Source: Shewanella mangrovisoli
GTDB lineage: Bacteria > Pseudomonadota > Gammaproteobacteria > Enterobacterales > Shewanellaceae
Assembly (NCBI RefSeq): GCF_019457635.1
Contig: NZ_CP080412.1
Coordinates: forward strand, 4,526,001 to 4,590,000
DNA length: 64,000 nt
Direction of reading: 5' to 3'
A program made the translations under genes and the position numbers. Below the pieces are notes generated by a model that saw only the letters and a program-made list of their open reading frames with translations, searched no databases and was not told the origin of the DNA. Numbering within the stretch: position 1 is the stretch's first letter; every line of letters begins with the position of its first letter. This document shows, in pieces, positions 16,334 through 24,579 of this stretch.

Positions 16334-17041
16334 TTATTCAGCGGTGGGCTGTTTAGTCACCATATACAGGCGGAACAGCGCTAAGTTCACGAATAGACCG
16401 ATAAATGCCATCAAGGTATCCGCCAGCATTTGCACAGGCAAACCGCCCAGAGAAGCGGCGCCAGAGAGCTGAGCACCCACGACAGAAAGCGGCAGATAAA
16501 GCATCAATAAGGCGATGGTTTTCAGTACGATAGGACCACTAAAGCTAAAGCTTGCCTTAATGGCTTCCAGTGGTGTTAAACGTTCAACTACCACCATAAA
16601 GTTCACATAGGCGAGTCGCGCAAATAGATAGAAACTGATGACGAGGCCGACTAACCACAGTGGGCCAAACGCAGCAAATAGCATTACAGGCGCTAAAATC
16701 GCCAGTCCCGAAAACACGCCAGCCAGCAGCAGGGGTGGTACAAAGGGTAAGCTGGCCTTCAATACCATTCCCGTCGAGGGATTATGCCCTTGGGATCTCA
16801 GCTCTAAAAACAGCGTTAATGCGGCGATCAGCACCGAAAAAATCAGCAGCAGTAGCATCATGGCGATCATATGCGGCGCGCCAAACTGCGGGTTTTCCAG
16901 ATCGACTTTGCTCATCTCTGTACCTAGCCACAGCTGGATCCCCACCTGCACTAACAGCAATGGCACTGTCAGCATGGCAAGCTGAGTGAGATGATTACGG
17001 AAAAAGTTATAAGCTTCGGTCAAAATTGCGGATAGTGACAT
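16334..17041 (-). CDS. YciC-like integral membrane protein
   Basis: A 235-residue membrane protein with about six hydrophobic segments and a short amphipathic start (LSAILTEAYNFFRNHLTQLA) that resembles YciC/UPF0259 proteins of enterobacteria. The ATG at 17041 follows GGAAAGG; an in-frame TTG four codons upstream is not preferred because it would overlap that ribosome site. Function is not established for the family. It probably heads a two-gene unit with the Sel1-repeat protein. Confidence 0.7.
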   Translation of the reverse strand: MSLSAILTEAYNFFRNHLTQLAMLTVPLLLVQVGIQLWLGTEMSKVDLENPQFGAPHMIAMMLLLLIFSVLIAALTLFLELRSQGHNPSTGMVLKASLPFVPPLLLAGVFSGLAILAPVMLFAAFGPLWLVGLVISFYLFARLAYVNFMVVVERLTPLEAIKASFSFSGPIVLKTIALLMLYLPLSVVGAQLSGAASLGGLPVQMLADTLMAFIGLFVNLALFRLYMVTKQPTAE

Positions 17042-17231
17042 GCGCCTTTCCAAAATAATTGAAGTAAATTAACACCGTGAATTGCCGCTAAGGATACCCA
17101 AAATCCCGCCCCAATGCACAACACAAATCACTTGAGTGAACCGTAAATCACAGAAAAGGACTGCAACAAAAGTCGCAAAGCCGTTACACTGTGGCCCTTT
17201 ATTGCGCGCAAACCCTCAAAGGATGCCACTC

Positions 17232-17759
17232 ATGAAACACACTCTCACTCTCTCAATCCTGATCAGCGCCACGCTTTTAGCGGCTCCCGCCAGTGCAGGC
17301 TGGTTAGATAACCTCGCAGGAACACAAGCAAAAACGGAAAAAGTAGCCACAGGCACCGCGACTCAATCTAACGAGTTAGTCGGTAGCGTGATGTCGCAAC
17401 TCGGTTTAAGCCAAAACCAAGCCGAAGGCGGTTTAGGCAGCCTGTTAGGCCTAGCCCAGTCTAGCCTAGGTTCGAATGATTACACCAAATTAGCCGCCAG
17501 CATTCCGAATGCAGACAGCCTATTAGCCGCAGCGCCTAAACTCGACGCGAACTCGGGCGTTTCAGGCCTGCTATCTAAGGCTGGCAATATTGGCTCTTCC
17601 CTTCAAGGCAGTGCTATGGTGTTAGATGCCTTTGAAAAATTGGGTATTTCTAAAGATTTGGCCATGCCGATGATCAATATCGCCAAGTCTTACCTTGAGA
17701 CAAATGGCGCCGAAGGCAGCTCAGATCTCCTGATGAAGGGCCTAAATTCCCTGCTGTAA
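17232..17759 (+). CDS. DUF2780-family exported protein
   Basis: A 175-residue protein with a signal peptide (KHTLTLSILISATLLAAPASA) and a mature part typical of DUF2780: GWLDNLAG, then LMSQLG-like and GGLGSLLGLAQSSL segments, an alternating small-residue helical pattern and a C-terminal GLNSLL. The ATG at 17232 has AAGGA eight bases upstream; a longer frame from 17136 would hide the leader. It contains no cysteine. The biological role of the family is unknown; it is probably periplasmic. Confidence 0.75.
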   Translation: MKHTLTLSILISATLLAAPASAGWLDNLAGTQAKTEKVATGTATQSNELVGSVMSQLGLSQNQAEGGLGSLLGLAQSSLGSNDYTKLAASIPNADSLLAAAPKLDANSGVSGLLSKAGNIGSSLQGSAMVLDAFEKLGISKDLAMPMINIAKSYLETNGAEGSSDLLMKGLNSLL

Positions 17760-17855
17760 TCCTCGCTTTCACCCTAAGCCCATCGCTTAGGGTGAACTTT
17801 AGCGCCGTAAATCACTCTATTTAGTTATCCCTTCTTGCCAGAGCAGTGCCCTTTT

Positions 17856-18317
17856 ATGATTGCTAAGCTGAAACGATTCCTTCAATCCCACACTCAGGCC
17901 ATCTCCCCCGAGGAGAAAGCCCACCAGCTCAAGTTGGCGGCGGCGAGTATGTTGCTCGAAGTGGTATTTGCCGATGAAACCCTCGCGGCGGAAGAAATGG
18001 CGTTACTGCCGACCTTGCTGACAGAGACATTGTCGATGCCAGCGCAGGAAGCCAATAAACTGATTGAAGAAGCGAAAAAAGCCCAAGGTAATGCCACCTC
18101 GTTATTTGAGTTTACCAATACAATCAATGCCGAATTTAGCTTGGAGCAAAAACAACAATTGCTGTTAGCTATGTGGCAATTAGCCTATGCCGATGGACAA
18201 CTCTCCCAGTACGAAGATCAAATCATTCGCCGCACCGCCGATTTGTTGTACCTCAAACACAGTGAACTGATCCAGATGCGTAATCAGGCTATCGAAACGA
18301 CCCAAGCGGCACACTAA
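17856..18317 (+). CDS. TerB-family protein
   Basis: A 153-residue, all-helical cytosolic protein with the TerB (tellurite-resistance B-like) fold. The two halves contain the paired acidic signatures EVVFADETLAAEE (about 35-47) and AYADGQLSQYEDQII (about 115-129), which bind metal in TerB. Single-domain TerB proteins are widespread and are rarely linked to tellurite resistance. The ATG at 17856 lacks a good ribosome site; a TTG seven codons upstream is an alternative. It converges with the HDOD gene at a strong bidirectional terminator. Confidence 0.8.
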   Translation: MIAKLKRFLQSHTQAISPEEKAHQLKLAAASMLLEVVFADETLAAEEMALLPTLLTETLSMPAQEANKLIEEAKKAQGNATSLFEFTNTINAEFSLEQKQQLLLAMWQLAYADGQLSQYEDQIIRRTADLLYLKHSELIQMRNQAIETTQAAH

Positions 18318-18330
18318 AAGCACCCCATAA

Positions 18331-18366
18331 AAAAGCATGAATCGCAGTGCTGCCATTCATGCTTTT
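18331..18366. terminator. Bidirectional terminator between the TerB and HDOD genes
   Basis: Perfect 12-bp stem AAAAGCATGAAT/ATTCATGCTTTT with a 12-base loop. The minus strand continues into TTTTTTATGG, giving a good U-tract for the HDOD transcript; the plus strand ends in CTTTTGA. Confidence 0.85.
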
Positions 18367-18406
18367 GAATCAAGGCCGTAGATTGCCGCAGACTGTTCCA
18401 GCAGGC

Positions 18407-19231
18407 TTAGGCGAGCGCCTTACCGATTTCGAATCCTGCGCCTCTAAGCTCAGTTAACTTGGCTCGCAATCCCCCCATTTCCATCTTTAAGCCCTTCTTA
18501 GTCGCTAATTGCGATAACCAACTGGTTTTATCGTCATCGTCTATGCTGTCCCACTCCTCCAGCACTTTATAGGCGAGGCACAGCAAGGCGGCCAATTTAG
18601 AGAAAGGGTTCGAATCCTTGGGATGGTCCTGATAAAGGATGCCCTGTACTAGCGCGGGGGTGAATTTCCAGTTTTTAGCCAACAAAGCGCCAATATCGGG
18701 CGAGTCATAGCCAAGTAGTTCACGCTCAAACATGTGCTTATCTTTGCCCTGAGCCACCGCTACGGTAATCTTCTCGGCATCTTCGGGGGAAATCGCCGCG
18801 ATCAGTAAGTCACCAATCCGGTGAAGGATACCGCAGGTAAAGGCCTCATCGGGCTGCACTCCACAACGTTTGGCCATCTCTTGGCAATAGAGTGCAATTT
18901 CAAAGGTTTGTCCCCAAAACTGCGCGAGGTCGACCCCTTGGCATTTAGGCACTGACCCCATCACCGCCGACGCTAGGACTAACGTCCGCAGCGTCTGCAT
19001 GCCAAGGCGTACTACGGCTTCGTCAATACTGCCCACCTCACGGCTGTGGCCATAGTGGGCGCAATTGGCCAGTCTCAGCACCTTAGCGCTGATCAAGGGA
19101 TCGTGGGACACCTTAGTCGCAATATTTTTGACCGTGGCATTATCATCGTTAACCACTTCAAGCAGTTCACTGATGGCTTTAGGTAAACGGGGTAAGTCAT
19201 CGACTCGACTCAGTAGCGCAGCAGAATCCAT
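18407..19231 (-). CDS. HDOD-domain signalling protein
   Basis: A 274-residue protein made almost entirely of an HDOD domain (about 15-210): LPRLPKAISELLEVVNDDN, then VSHDPLISAKVLRLANCAHY. HDOD is a catalytically dead relative of HD hydrolases and acts in signalling, often with c-di-GMP, chemotaxis or stress pathways. The start at 19231 follows a strong AAGGAG; a 305-codon version would extend through this ribosome site. No kinase or GGDEF partner is adjacent. Confidence 0.85.
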   Translation of the reverse strand: MDSAALLSRVDDLPRLPKAISELLEVVNDDNATVKNIATKVSHDPLISAKVLRLANCAHYGHSREVGSIDEAVVRLGMQTLRTLVLASAVMGSVPKCQGVDLAQFWGQTFEIALYCQEMAKRCGVQPDEAFTCGILHRIGDLLIAAISPEDAEKITVAVAQGKDKHMFERELLGYDSPDIGALLAKNWKFTPALVQGILYQDHPKDSNPFSKLAALLCLAYKVLEEWDSIDDDDKTSWLSQLATKKGLKMEMGGLRAKLTELRGAGFEIGKALA

Positions 19232-19526
19232 ATTTATTCTCCTTCGACGTGAATGATCAAAATATAGAACACAGAACTTCGCCTCGCTTGCAAAGATATC
19301 GCCGTATATCAATGGCGTCTGCAACTTTCGCCTGCCTTCAAACGGCTTTTAAAACAGACAGCAATCCCCCACAAATCCGCTCGATAACGCGATGGGCTCG
19401 AGCTTTATGCCATTCCAGCCCCTGAAAAATCGTTCAACAATTATGCTTATTTGTAAATAAATGTTTCTACATTTTAGTAATGAGTGATATAGATTAAATC
19501 TTGTTCATCCATTGTAAGGAAGCACT

Positions 19527-20138
19527 ATGGGCCAAAATGCACTCGTTAATCGCACAGGTATTATCCTTGTTAGCGCACTGATCACCTTAGGTTTGTTCGT
19601 GTTTATGGCGCAACTTATCCATAATCCGCAGCCCTTGAGCGGACAAGCGAGCGATGCGCCGCAGATCAATATTTTGATGACGGAGCGAACGCCAATTCCG
19701 CCGAAGGAAAGCCGTAAACCTGAGCCACCTAAACCCATTCCGGCAAGGGAGCGCGTTACCGCTCAGGGTGAGAGCAATCAGCTCGTCGACTTCAATACTC
19801 AGACTTTTACCCCCGAAATGCCAACCCAAACCACACTCTTTACCCAATCGGCAATGACTGCCGAAGCCTTACCTGTGGTGCAAGTGTCCCCTCGCTATCC
19901 CATTGATGCGGCACAAAATGGCAAGGAAGGTTATGTGGTCGTGGGATTTGATATTACGGCGGATGGTACTGTTAGCAATGTGCGCGTGCTCGATGCCAAT
20001 CCGAAGCGGGTGTTTGATAAGGCGGCGCTGTCAGCGGTGCAAAACTGGAAATACAAACCTAAGTTTGATTCGGGCAAGGCCGTGCCACAGCTGAATCAAC
20101 AGGTGCAGCTCGACTTTAAACTGGATCAGAAGATTTAA
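19527..20138 (+). CDS. TonB-family energy transducer, orphan
   Basis: A 203-residue protein with one N-terminal membrane anchor (about 10-32), a proline-rich periplasmic stretch (PIPPKESRKPEPPKPIPARE) and a C-terminal TonB domain (about 115-200: PRYPIDAAQNGKEGYVVVGF, VLDANPKRVFDKAALSAV, NWKYKP). It should couple the proton gradient to outer-membrane receptors, but ExbB/ExbD and a receptor are not in the neighbourhood, so it must borrow them from elsewhere. AAGGA precedes the ATG. Its size and short Pro region place it with TonB2-type or accessory TonB proteins. Confidence 0.88.
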   Translation: MGQNALVNRTGIILVSALITLGLFVFMAQLIHNPQPLSGQASDAPQINILMTERTPIPPKESRKPEPPKPIPARERVTAQGESNQLVDFNTQTFTPEMPTQTTLFTQSAMTAEALPVVQVSPRYPIDAAQNGKEGYVVVGFDITADGTVSNVRVLDANPKRVFDKAALSAVQNWKYKPKFDSGKAVPQLNQQVQLDFKLDQKI

Positions 20139-20144
20139 GGCAAG

Positions 20145-20178
20145 AGACCAGAACGCGCTATGGTTGGCGTTCTGGTCT
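20145..20178. terminator. Hairpin between tonB-like and permease genes
   Basis: Perfect 12-bp stem AGACCAGAACGC/GCGTTCTGGTCT with a 10-base loop, between convergent genes. No T-tract follows on either strand, so intrinsic termination is uncertain. Confidence 0.5.
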
Positions 20179-20209
20179 GTCATTCAGTGATAGCTCAGCA
20201 CTTCGGCCA

Positions 20210-21478
20210 CTAGGACACTTTATTTACCGCTAAGCTCTGTTTGCGACTGATATGCGTCTTCTGCCACCACAGGAATGGCGCCACGAACAAAATCAATACC
20301 AATACATAGGCCATGCTTGCCCCAAGCGCGATCCCTAAGGCTAAACAGAAGCCACAACCTAATACCACTAAGGGTAAGTTGCTGCGGGGCAATAACTTTG
20401 CCGCGGCTAACATCGCCATTAAGTAGATCACCACGAACACTCCATTACTCCAGGCAATCAAATGTTCGAGCTCTTGGCCCGTGGTGTGAGTCAGCACTAT
20501 CACACTCGCCATCACGCTGAGTAACGCCGCCAAAGCGCGGATAGGTACACCGTGACGATTCTTTACCGCAAAGCAGCGCGGCAAAATACCTTCGTTACTA
20601 AAGCTCCAGATAAGACGCGCGGCACTGGCGGCATACACGTTAACCGTGGCAAGACCGCTGGCAATACCCAGCACACCAATCACTTGTGCGCCATAGCCGC
20701 CCAAGAGCGCATCGAACACGCCGATCATGGCCACGCTTTTATCGGTCGGCACTAACAGTAAAATCAAGGTACAGGCCACATAAATAATGCCCACCAGCAC
20801 AGTGCCCATCATCATCGCAGGGATCATATCCTGCTGTGGACGGCGAAAATCATCGGCGAGGTGAGTCATGGCCTCAATCCCCAAGAAGCTCCAAAAGGCG
20901 ATACCTGCGGCAATCATAATGGTGGGGATTTCTGGCGTGCCATAGCTTGCTAATGAGGTTAAGTGCCCGGGTTGCACACTGCTCGCCCCAAATAACAGCA
21001 CCACAATCGCAACAATACAAAGGGTTAAGCCAAATTGCAGTTTGGCCGAGACTTGAATGCCACGCAGATTGAGTAGGAATAAGCCGAAAATCACTAATAC
21101 CTCGGCGCCAACCTTAGGCCAGCCATCGAGGGGAATGAGTGCATTCACAAACTGGAAGGTCATCAAAATCGCGGCCGGTGCGCCCATGGGCACCACCAGT
21201 AAAAAAATCAGCCCAATAGTACGGCCCGCGGTTCGACCAAAGGCCTTTTCCACAAAATAAGCGGGACCCGCAGCATGGGGAAAGACGCTCGCCAGTCGAC
21301 CAAAAATCAATGCCACTGGAATAATGGCTAAGGTCAGGAGTGACCAAGCGATAAGCGCGCCAGCTTGGGCTTTGTCGATTGTCATTTGCGGGAGAATAAA
21401 CACCCCTGTGCCCAGCAAAGTGGTGGCCATTAAGCCTGCGCCTTGCCAACGTCCTATAGTTCCGCTATGTGAGTTCAT
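20210..21478 (-). CDS. APC-superfamily amino acid permease, YjeH-like
   Basis: A 422-residue transporter with about 12 membrane helices. The opening GAGLMATTLLGTGVFILPQM carries the unwound-helix glycines of the APC fold, and the sequence pattern (FPHAAGPAYFVEKAFG, FWSFLGIEAMTHLADDF) is that of YjeH, which exports methionine and branched-chain amino acids in E. coli. It is divergent from an Lrp/AsnC-type regulator with repeated motifs in the shared promoter, fitting amino-acid-responsive control. Substrate by family only. Confidence 0.85.
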   Translation of the reverse strand: MNSHSGTIGRWQGAGLMATTLLGTGVFILPQMTIDKAQAGALIAWSLLTLAIIPVALIFGRLASVFPHAAGPAYFVEKAFGRTAGRTIGLIFLLVVPMGAPAAILMTFQFVNALIPLDGWPKVGAEVLVIFGLFLLNLRGIQVSAKLQFGLTLCIVAIVVLLFGASSVQPGHLTSLASYGTPEIPTIMIAAGIAFWSFLGIEAMTHLADDFRRPQQDMIPAMMMGTVLVGIIYVACTLILLLVPTDKSVAMIGVFDALLGGYGAQVIGVLGIASGLATVNVYAASAARLIWSFSNEGILPRCFAVKNRHGVPIRALAALLSVMASVIVLTHTTGQELEHLIAWSNGVFVVIYLMAMLAAAKLLPRSNLPLVVLGCGFCLALGIALGASMAYVLVLILFVAPFLWWQKTHISRKQSLAVNKVS

Positions 21479-21535
21479 CTGTTAAAATTCAGTGGTTTTG
21501 AAGCCGTCAGTATAGTGAGATTCTACGCCGCAATC

Positions 21536-21616
21536 TGCCGTCAATCTCAGTGTTCTTAGTGGCAAACACCGGCAAAATGACGGCAAAAATGCATATTTCC
21601 GGCAAAATGACGGCAC
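21536..21616. promoter_or_regulatory. Repeated TGACGGCA elements in the permease/Lrp divergent promoter
   Basis: The 17-mer CCGGCAAAATGACGGCA occurs at 21569-21585 and again at 21599-21615, a 30-bp period (about three helical turns). An inverted copy of its core, TGCCGTCA, is at 21536-21543, 30 bp from the core of the first repeat. This looks like a cooperative operator for the Lrp-type protein encoded next to it, which would bind on one face of the DNA. Confidence 0.65.
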
Positions 21617-21705
21617 AGCCCCAGCACAAGGTGCTTAACTGATATTAGCTTGCCTTGGCGATGTGCCTCGCGCTTTTTTACAACCCGTTTTTATCGGAGC
21701 TCAAG

Positions 21706-22137
21706 TTGGATAAGTTTGATACCGCCATAATCCACAGCCTGCGCCAAGATGCTCGCCAGAGTGTCTCCAGTATTGCCGAGCAGGTGAACCTTTCCCGTAG
21801 CGCCGTTGCCGAGCGGATCAAAAAACTCGAGCAAACTGGGGTGATCCGCGGCTATCAGGTTTTACTGAGCGAATCGCAAAAGGAAGGAGTATCGGCTTAT
21901 TTCGAAATCCAGCATAAATGCCCGCGCTGCGCCGATGTGGTGCATGTGTTCCATGCTATCCCCGAGGTGATCACTTGTCGCGGTATCTCTGGCGATATGG
22001 ATTTACTGGTGTATGTGCACGCCCCGTCGATGCGCCGCTTGCATGAAATTCGTGAATATATCGATACCCACACGGACATCATTAAAATTAAAACCCATGT
22101 GGTGATGAGCGAGTGGATAAATAACGCGGGTGAATAA
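21706..22137 (+). CDS. Lrp/AsnC-family regulator
   Basis: A 143-residue Lrp-type protein: an N-terminal helix-turn-helix (FDTAIIHSLRQDARQSVSSI, then SRSAVAERIKKLEQTGVIRGY) and a C-terminal RAM domain. I choose a TTG start at 21706 because CGGAG lies eight bases upstream and the protein then begins LDKFD like its relatives; an ATG at 21661 would add 15 unlikely residues. An unusual CPRC pair (about residue 70) lies in the hinge to the RAM domain. It probably senses an amino acid and controls the divergent YjeH-like exporter. Confidence 0.85.
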   Translation: MDKFDTAIIHSLRQDARQSVSSIAEQVNLSRSAVAERIKKLEQTGVIRGYQVLLSESQKEGVSAYFEIQHKCPRCADVVHVFHAIPEVITCRGISGDMDLLVYVHAPSMRRLHEIREYIDTHTDIIKIKTHVVMSEWINNAGE

Positions 22138-22408
22138 ACATGCTTTGCCCCCAAACAAGAAACGCCACCCCTAAGGAATAAAGGTGGCGAGGCCCTTGTG
22201 GAGGCAGGGCAAACAATACCTAAATGTAAAAATATGGCTTCCCTTCCCAATAACCTCCCTGTGACAGCAAATCGCGACAAGACAACACTCCTTTAATCAC
22301 TCAGCCAGCGTCCATTAAAGGGGTTGGCTCACGGTGCATTCCTTAAACACCGCTTCGCCATTCACCGTAATTCCTTATTATCTATAACCTTGGGCGAACC
22401 GTGCCCAA

Positions 22409-23350
22409 TTAAACGACCGTCATTTGCCCCGTGTAGAGAATAAAGTTACGCAGCAGTAGCACACCAATGAGACTTAAGCATGCTGTGCCTGCAACATAAA
22501 CCCACTTACGTTTTGAAGTGGCCGTCATAAACAGGTTCATCGCCAATGGGCCAGACAATCCCAGCCCGACAATGCCAATCCAGAAGATCCATCCCCAGAA
22601 GCCGTAACCTATCGCATTGAAGGCGGCAAACTTACTCTGACCTCCAGACAAGACCAGCCCCATAAAGAAGGTGAAAATCAGCACTATCTCCACCAAAATC
22701 AGTGGGATCTCAACCTTGTGGATAAAGTGCACTTCCTTGGCATTAGGATTCGCATTAAGCAACACGCCACCCAGCAGAGAAGATGCGGCGCCCGATGACA
22801 GTCCCGAAGCCAAAAACAGCAGTGGCAACACGGGGTTTTTCAACATCGGATAGCCGGGTAAGGCCGACAGCAAAAAGCCGGTATAGGCCCCAAGCGCAAG
22901 GGAGAAGATCACCAACAAACCAGTAATCGTCGCCTCGAAACGGCTCAACCAAGCGGTGAACTTAAGCACTATGGGGAAGCGATTCTCACACCAAGCATCG
23001 ATAGGTTTACGGAATAACAAGCCAATCCACATAAACATAAAGACTTGGTAAATCAGTAGAATAAGCACCCCCATCGACATCACTGACTTAGGATTATAGA
23101 AGACTAAGATCTTCCAAAAATCGAAGGGCTTAGTTAAATCCAAGACTAAGATGCCCAAACCCGCCATCACAGCCACAGGCGCCACAATACAGGCCGCCTG
23201 CACAAAGCCAGACTGGTAGGCGTTATGCTTTAACACAAAATGTTTGAGTAACACCGCAAAGAACATGGCGCCAGCCGATGCGCCTGCTAAAAACAGGTAA
23301 ATCGCAATCGGCCAATGCCACACTAGCGTATCAAAATGTAGGGCGCTCAT
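22409..23350 (-). CDS. nrfD: NrfD-like membrane quinol-oxidising subunit
   Basis: A 313-residue integral membrane protein of the NrfD/PsrC family with about eight helices and the typical opening HWPIAIYLFLAGASAGAMFF. NrfD exchanges electrons between the quinone pool and a periplasmic iron-sulphur protein. Its start overlaps the end of the NrfC-like gene by 4 bp (ATGA), so the two are translationally coupled. The gene symbol follows the family; without nrfA in the cluster its electron acceptor is unknown. Confidence 0.85.
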   Translation of the reverse strand: MSALHFDTLVWHWPIAIYLFLAGASAGAMFFAVLLKHFVLKHNAYQSGFVQAACIVAPVAVMAGLGILVLDLTKPFDFWKILVFYNPKSVMSMGVLILLIYQVFMFMWIGLLFRKPIDAWCENRFPIVLKFTAWLSRFEATITGLLVIFSLALGAYTGFLLSALPGYPMLKNPVLPLLFLASGLSSGAASSLLGGVLLNANPNAKEVHFIHKVEIPLILVEIVLIFTFFMGLVLSGGQSKFAAFNAIGYGFWGWIFWIGIVGLGLSGPLAMNLFMTATSKRKWVYVAGTACLSLIGVLLLRNFILYTGQMTVV

Positions 23351-24033
23351 ATTGCCACCTCCCCTGATTTGGCCACGATACGGAACAGTTTTGGCCGCGT
23401 TCCTAGGTCGACCTTAGCCCTTTGGGTCGGGTTCGCCTTCAGCACTTGCACCACCAGTGAAGTGGGATCCTTTAAGTTGCCAAACACCAATGCCTTAGTC
23501 GGACAAGCCGCGACGCAGGCGGGCTGTTTACCTTGGGCAAGGTTGGTCTCACGGCAAAAATCACATTTATCCGCGGCGTGGGTAACGGGATTGATAAAGC
23601 GAATTTTGTAAGGGCAGGCCGCAATACAATACTGGCAGCCGACACACTTCCAGGCATCCACCGACACGATTCCCGTCTCTTTATCGATAAAAGCGGCACC
23701 AGTCGGGCAAACATTGACACAGGGCGCATCCTCACAGTGCTGGCAAGACTTACGACTGAAGTGATAAAACTGGTTAGGATATTCTCCGTAGGGCCCAGTT
23801 TGCTCTATCTTCAGCCGAGAAACTCCCTCTGGCACCTGGTTGGTTTCACGGCAAGCGACCTCACAGGCCTTGCAACCTATGCACTTAGTCTCATCGTGGA
23901 TCAGCGCATACTTCACACTGGGTTCGGCCTTCGCCTCGTTCGAAGCACTGACAGTCGCGAGTAAGGTCGCTCCCGAAGCACCGGCTAACAGGGCGCATGT
24001 CCCTTTGAGAAATCTTCTTTTTGAATTTTCCAT
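23347..24033 (-). CDS. nrfC: NrfC-like Tat-exported ferredoxin, four [4Fe-4S] clusters
   Basis: A 228-residue periplasmic iron-sulphur protein. A twin-arginine leader (SKRRFLKGTCALLAGASG) precedes four cysteine groups: CIGCKACEVAC, CQHCEDAPCVNVCP, CVGCQYCIAACP and CDFC...CVAACP, the arrangement of NrfC/DmsB-type subunits. It carries electrons between NrfD and the NrfB cytochrome. The start at 24033 follows CAGGAG; an upstream extension would remove the Tat motif from the N-terminus. It starts 4 bp after the cytochrome gene stop. Confidence 0.88.
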   Translation of the reverse strand: MENSKRRFLKGTCALLAGASGATLLATVSASNEAKAEPSVKYALIHDETKCIGCKACEVACRETNQVPEGVSRLKIEQTGPYGEYPNQFYHFSRKSCQHCEDAPCVNVCPTGAAFIDKETGIVSVDAWKCVGCQYCIAACPYKIRFINPVTHAADKCDFCRETNLAQGKQPACVAACPTKALVFGNLKDPTSLVVQVLKANPTQRAKVDLGTRPKLFRIVAKSGEVAI

Positions 24034-24037
24034 AACC

Positions 24038-24502
24038 TTACTCCTGCTGGCCTGTATGGCAATTACGGCACAGCTCACTGCGAACCTTAGGCGTCATCTC
24101 CGCCATAGGATCGGTGGGGCTATGTAATTTATGGCAAGCGGCACAAGCCACTTTTTGTGCATGCACATTATGCGTCCACTCTTGGGCACTGAGCTTGGCG
24201 GGAGTATGGCATTTTCGGCATACTTTCAACTGGGCGGCGGTATCGGACGCATCTTCTAATCCAAATACCACTAAATCATTCGGTTTCTTAGGGTGATCAC
24301 CCTTTTCACCATGACAACTTGAACAGGTCATTTTCATGGCATCCTGGCCGTGATGCCCTAACATTTGACCATTACGCTTATGACACTTCATGCAAGCATC
24401 ACTGTTGATTTGCTGAGCGGGTTCGGCACTCGTTGCAGAAAAGCTGAGTAGCAAAGCCACGGCACCCAAGCGTAATGACCACAGCCATTGTCGTGTAGAC
24501 AT
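24038..24502 (-). CDS. nrfB: Pentaheme cytochrome c, NrfB-like
   Basis: A 154-residue exported cytochrome with a signal peptide (SLRLGAVALLLSFSATSAEP) and exactly five CxxCH haem sites (CMKCH, CSSCH, CRKCH, CAACH, CRNCH), the number and size of NrfB, the electron donor to the nitrite reductase NrfA. It is the first gene of a tight three-gene unit with nrfC and nrfD. A histidine-rich spacing (GHHGQDAMKMTC) supplies distal ligands. The NrfA partner is not present here. Confidence 0.88.
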   Translation of the reverse strand: MSTRQWLWSLRLGAVALLLSFSATSAEPAQQINSDACMKCHKRNGQMLGHHGQDAMKMTCSSCHGEKGDHPKKPNDLVVFGLEDASDTAAQLKVCRKCHTPAKLSAQEWTHNVHAQKVACAACHKLHSPTDPMAEMTPKVRSELCRNCHTGQQE

Positions 24503-24546
24503 AGCGAGTCCTCATATCGATAGATTGGGAAGGCAAAGAGGAAGCA

Positions 24547-24568
24547 GGGTTCGGAAGGCTCCGAACCC
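24547..24568 (-). terminator. GC-rich hairpin after the DUF2726-like gene
   Basis: Stem GGGTTCGG/CCGAACCC with a six-base loop, starting 11 bp after the stop of the upstream gene and 45 bp before the cytochrome start. The following minus-strand bases (TGCTTCCTCTTTG) are pyrimidine-rich but not a pure U-tract, so it may attenuate rather than separate the two genes. Confidence 0.5.
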
Positions 24569-24579
24569 GACAGTCGTGG

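Noticed and set aside
17159..17180. TGCAAC-N4-GTCGCA resembling the WYL operator before the DUF2780 gene
   Set aside because: One half-site base differs and the spacer is four rather than seven, so the geometry does not match.
17856..18317. Tellurite-resistance function for the TerB-like gene
   Set aside because: Only a lone TerB domain is present; no terZ/terD/terC partners are in the window.
22163..22189. Small hairpin CGCCACC/GGTGGCG between the Lrp and nrfD genes as a terminator
   Set aside because: Only 7 bp with a 13-base loop and no T-tract on either strand.
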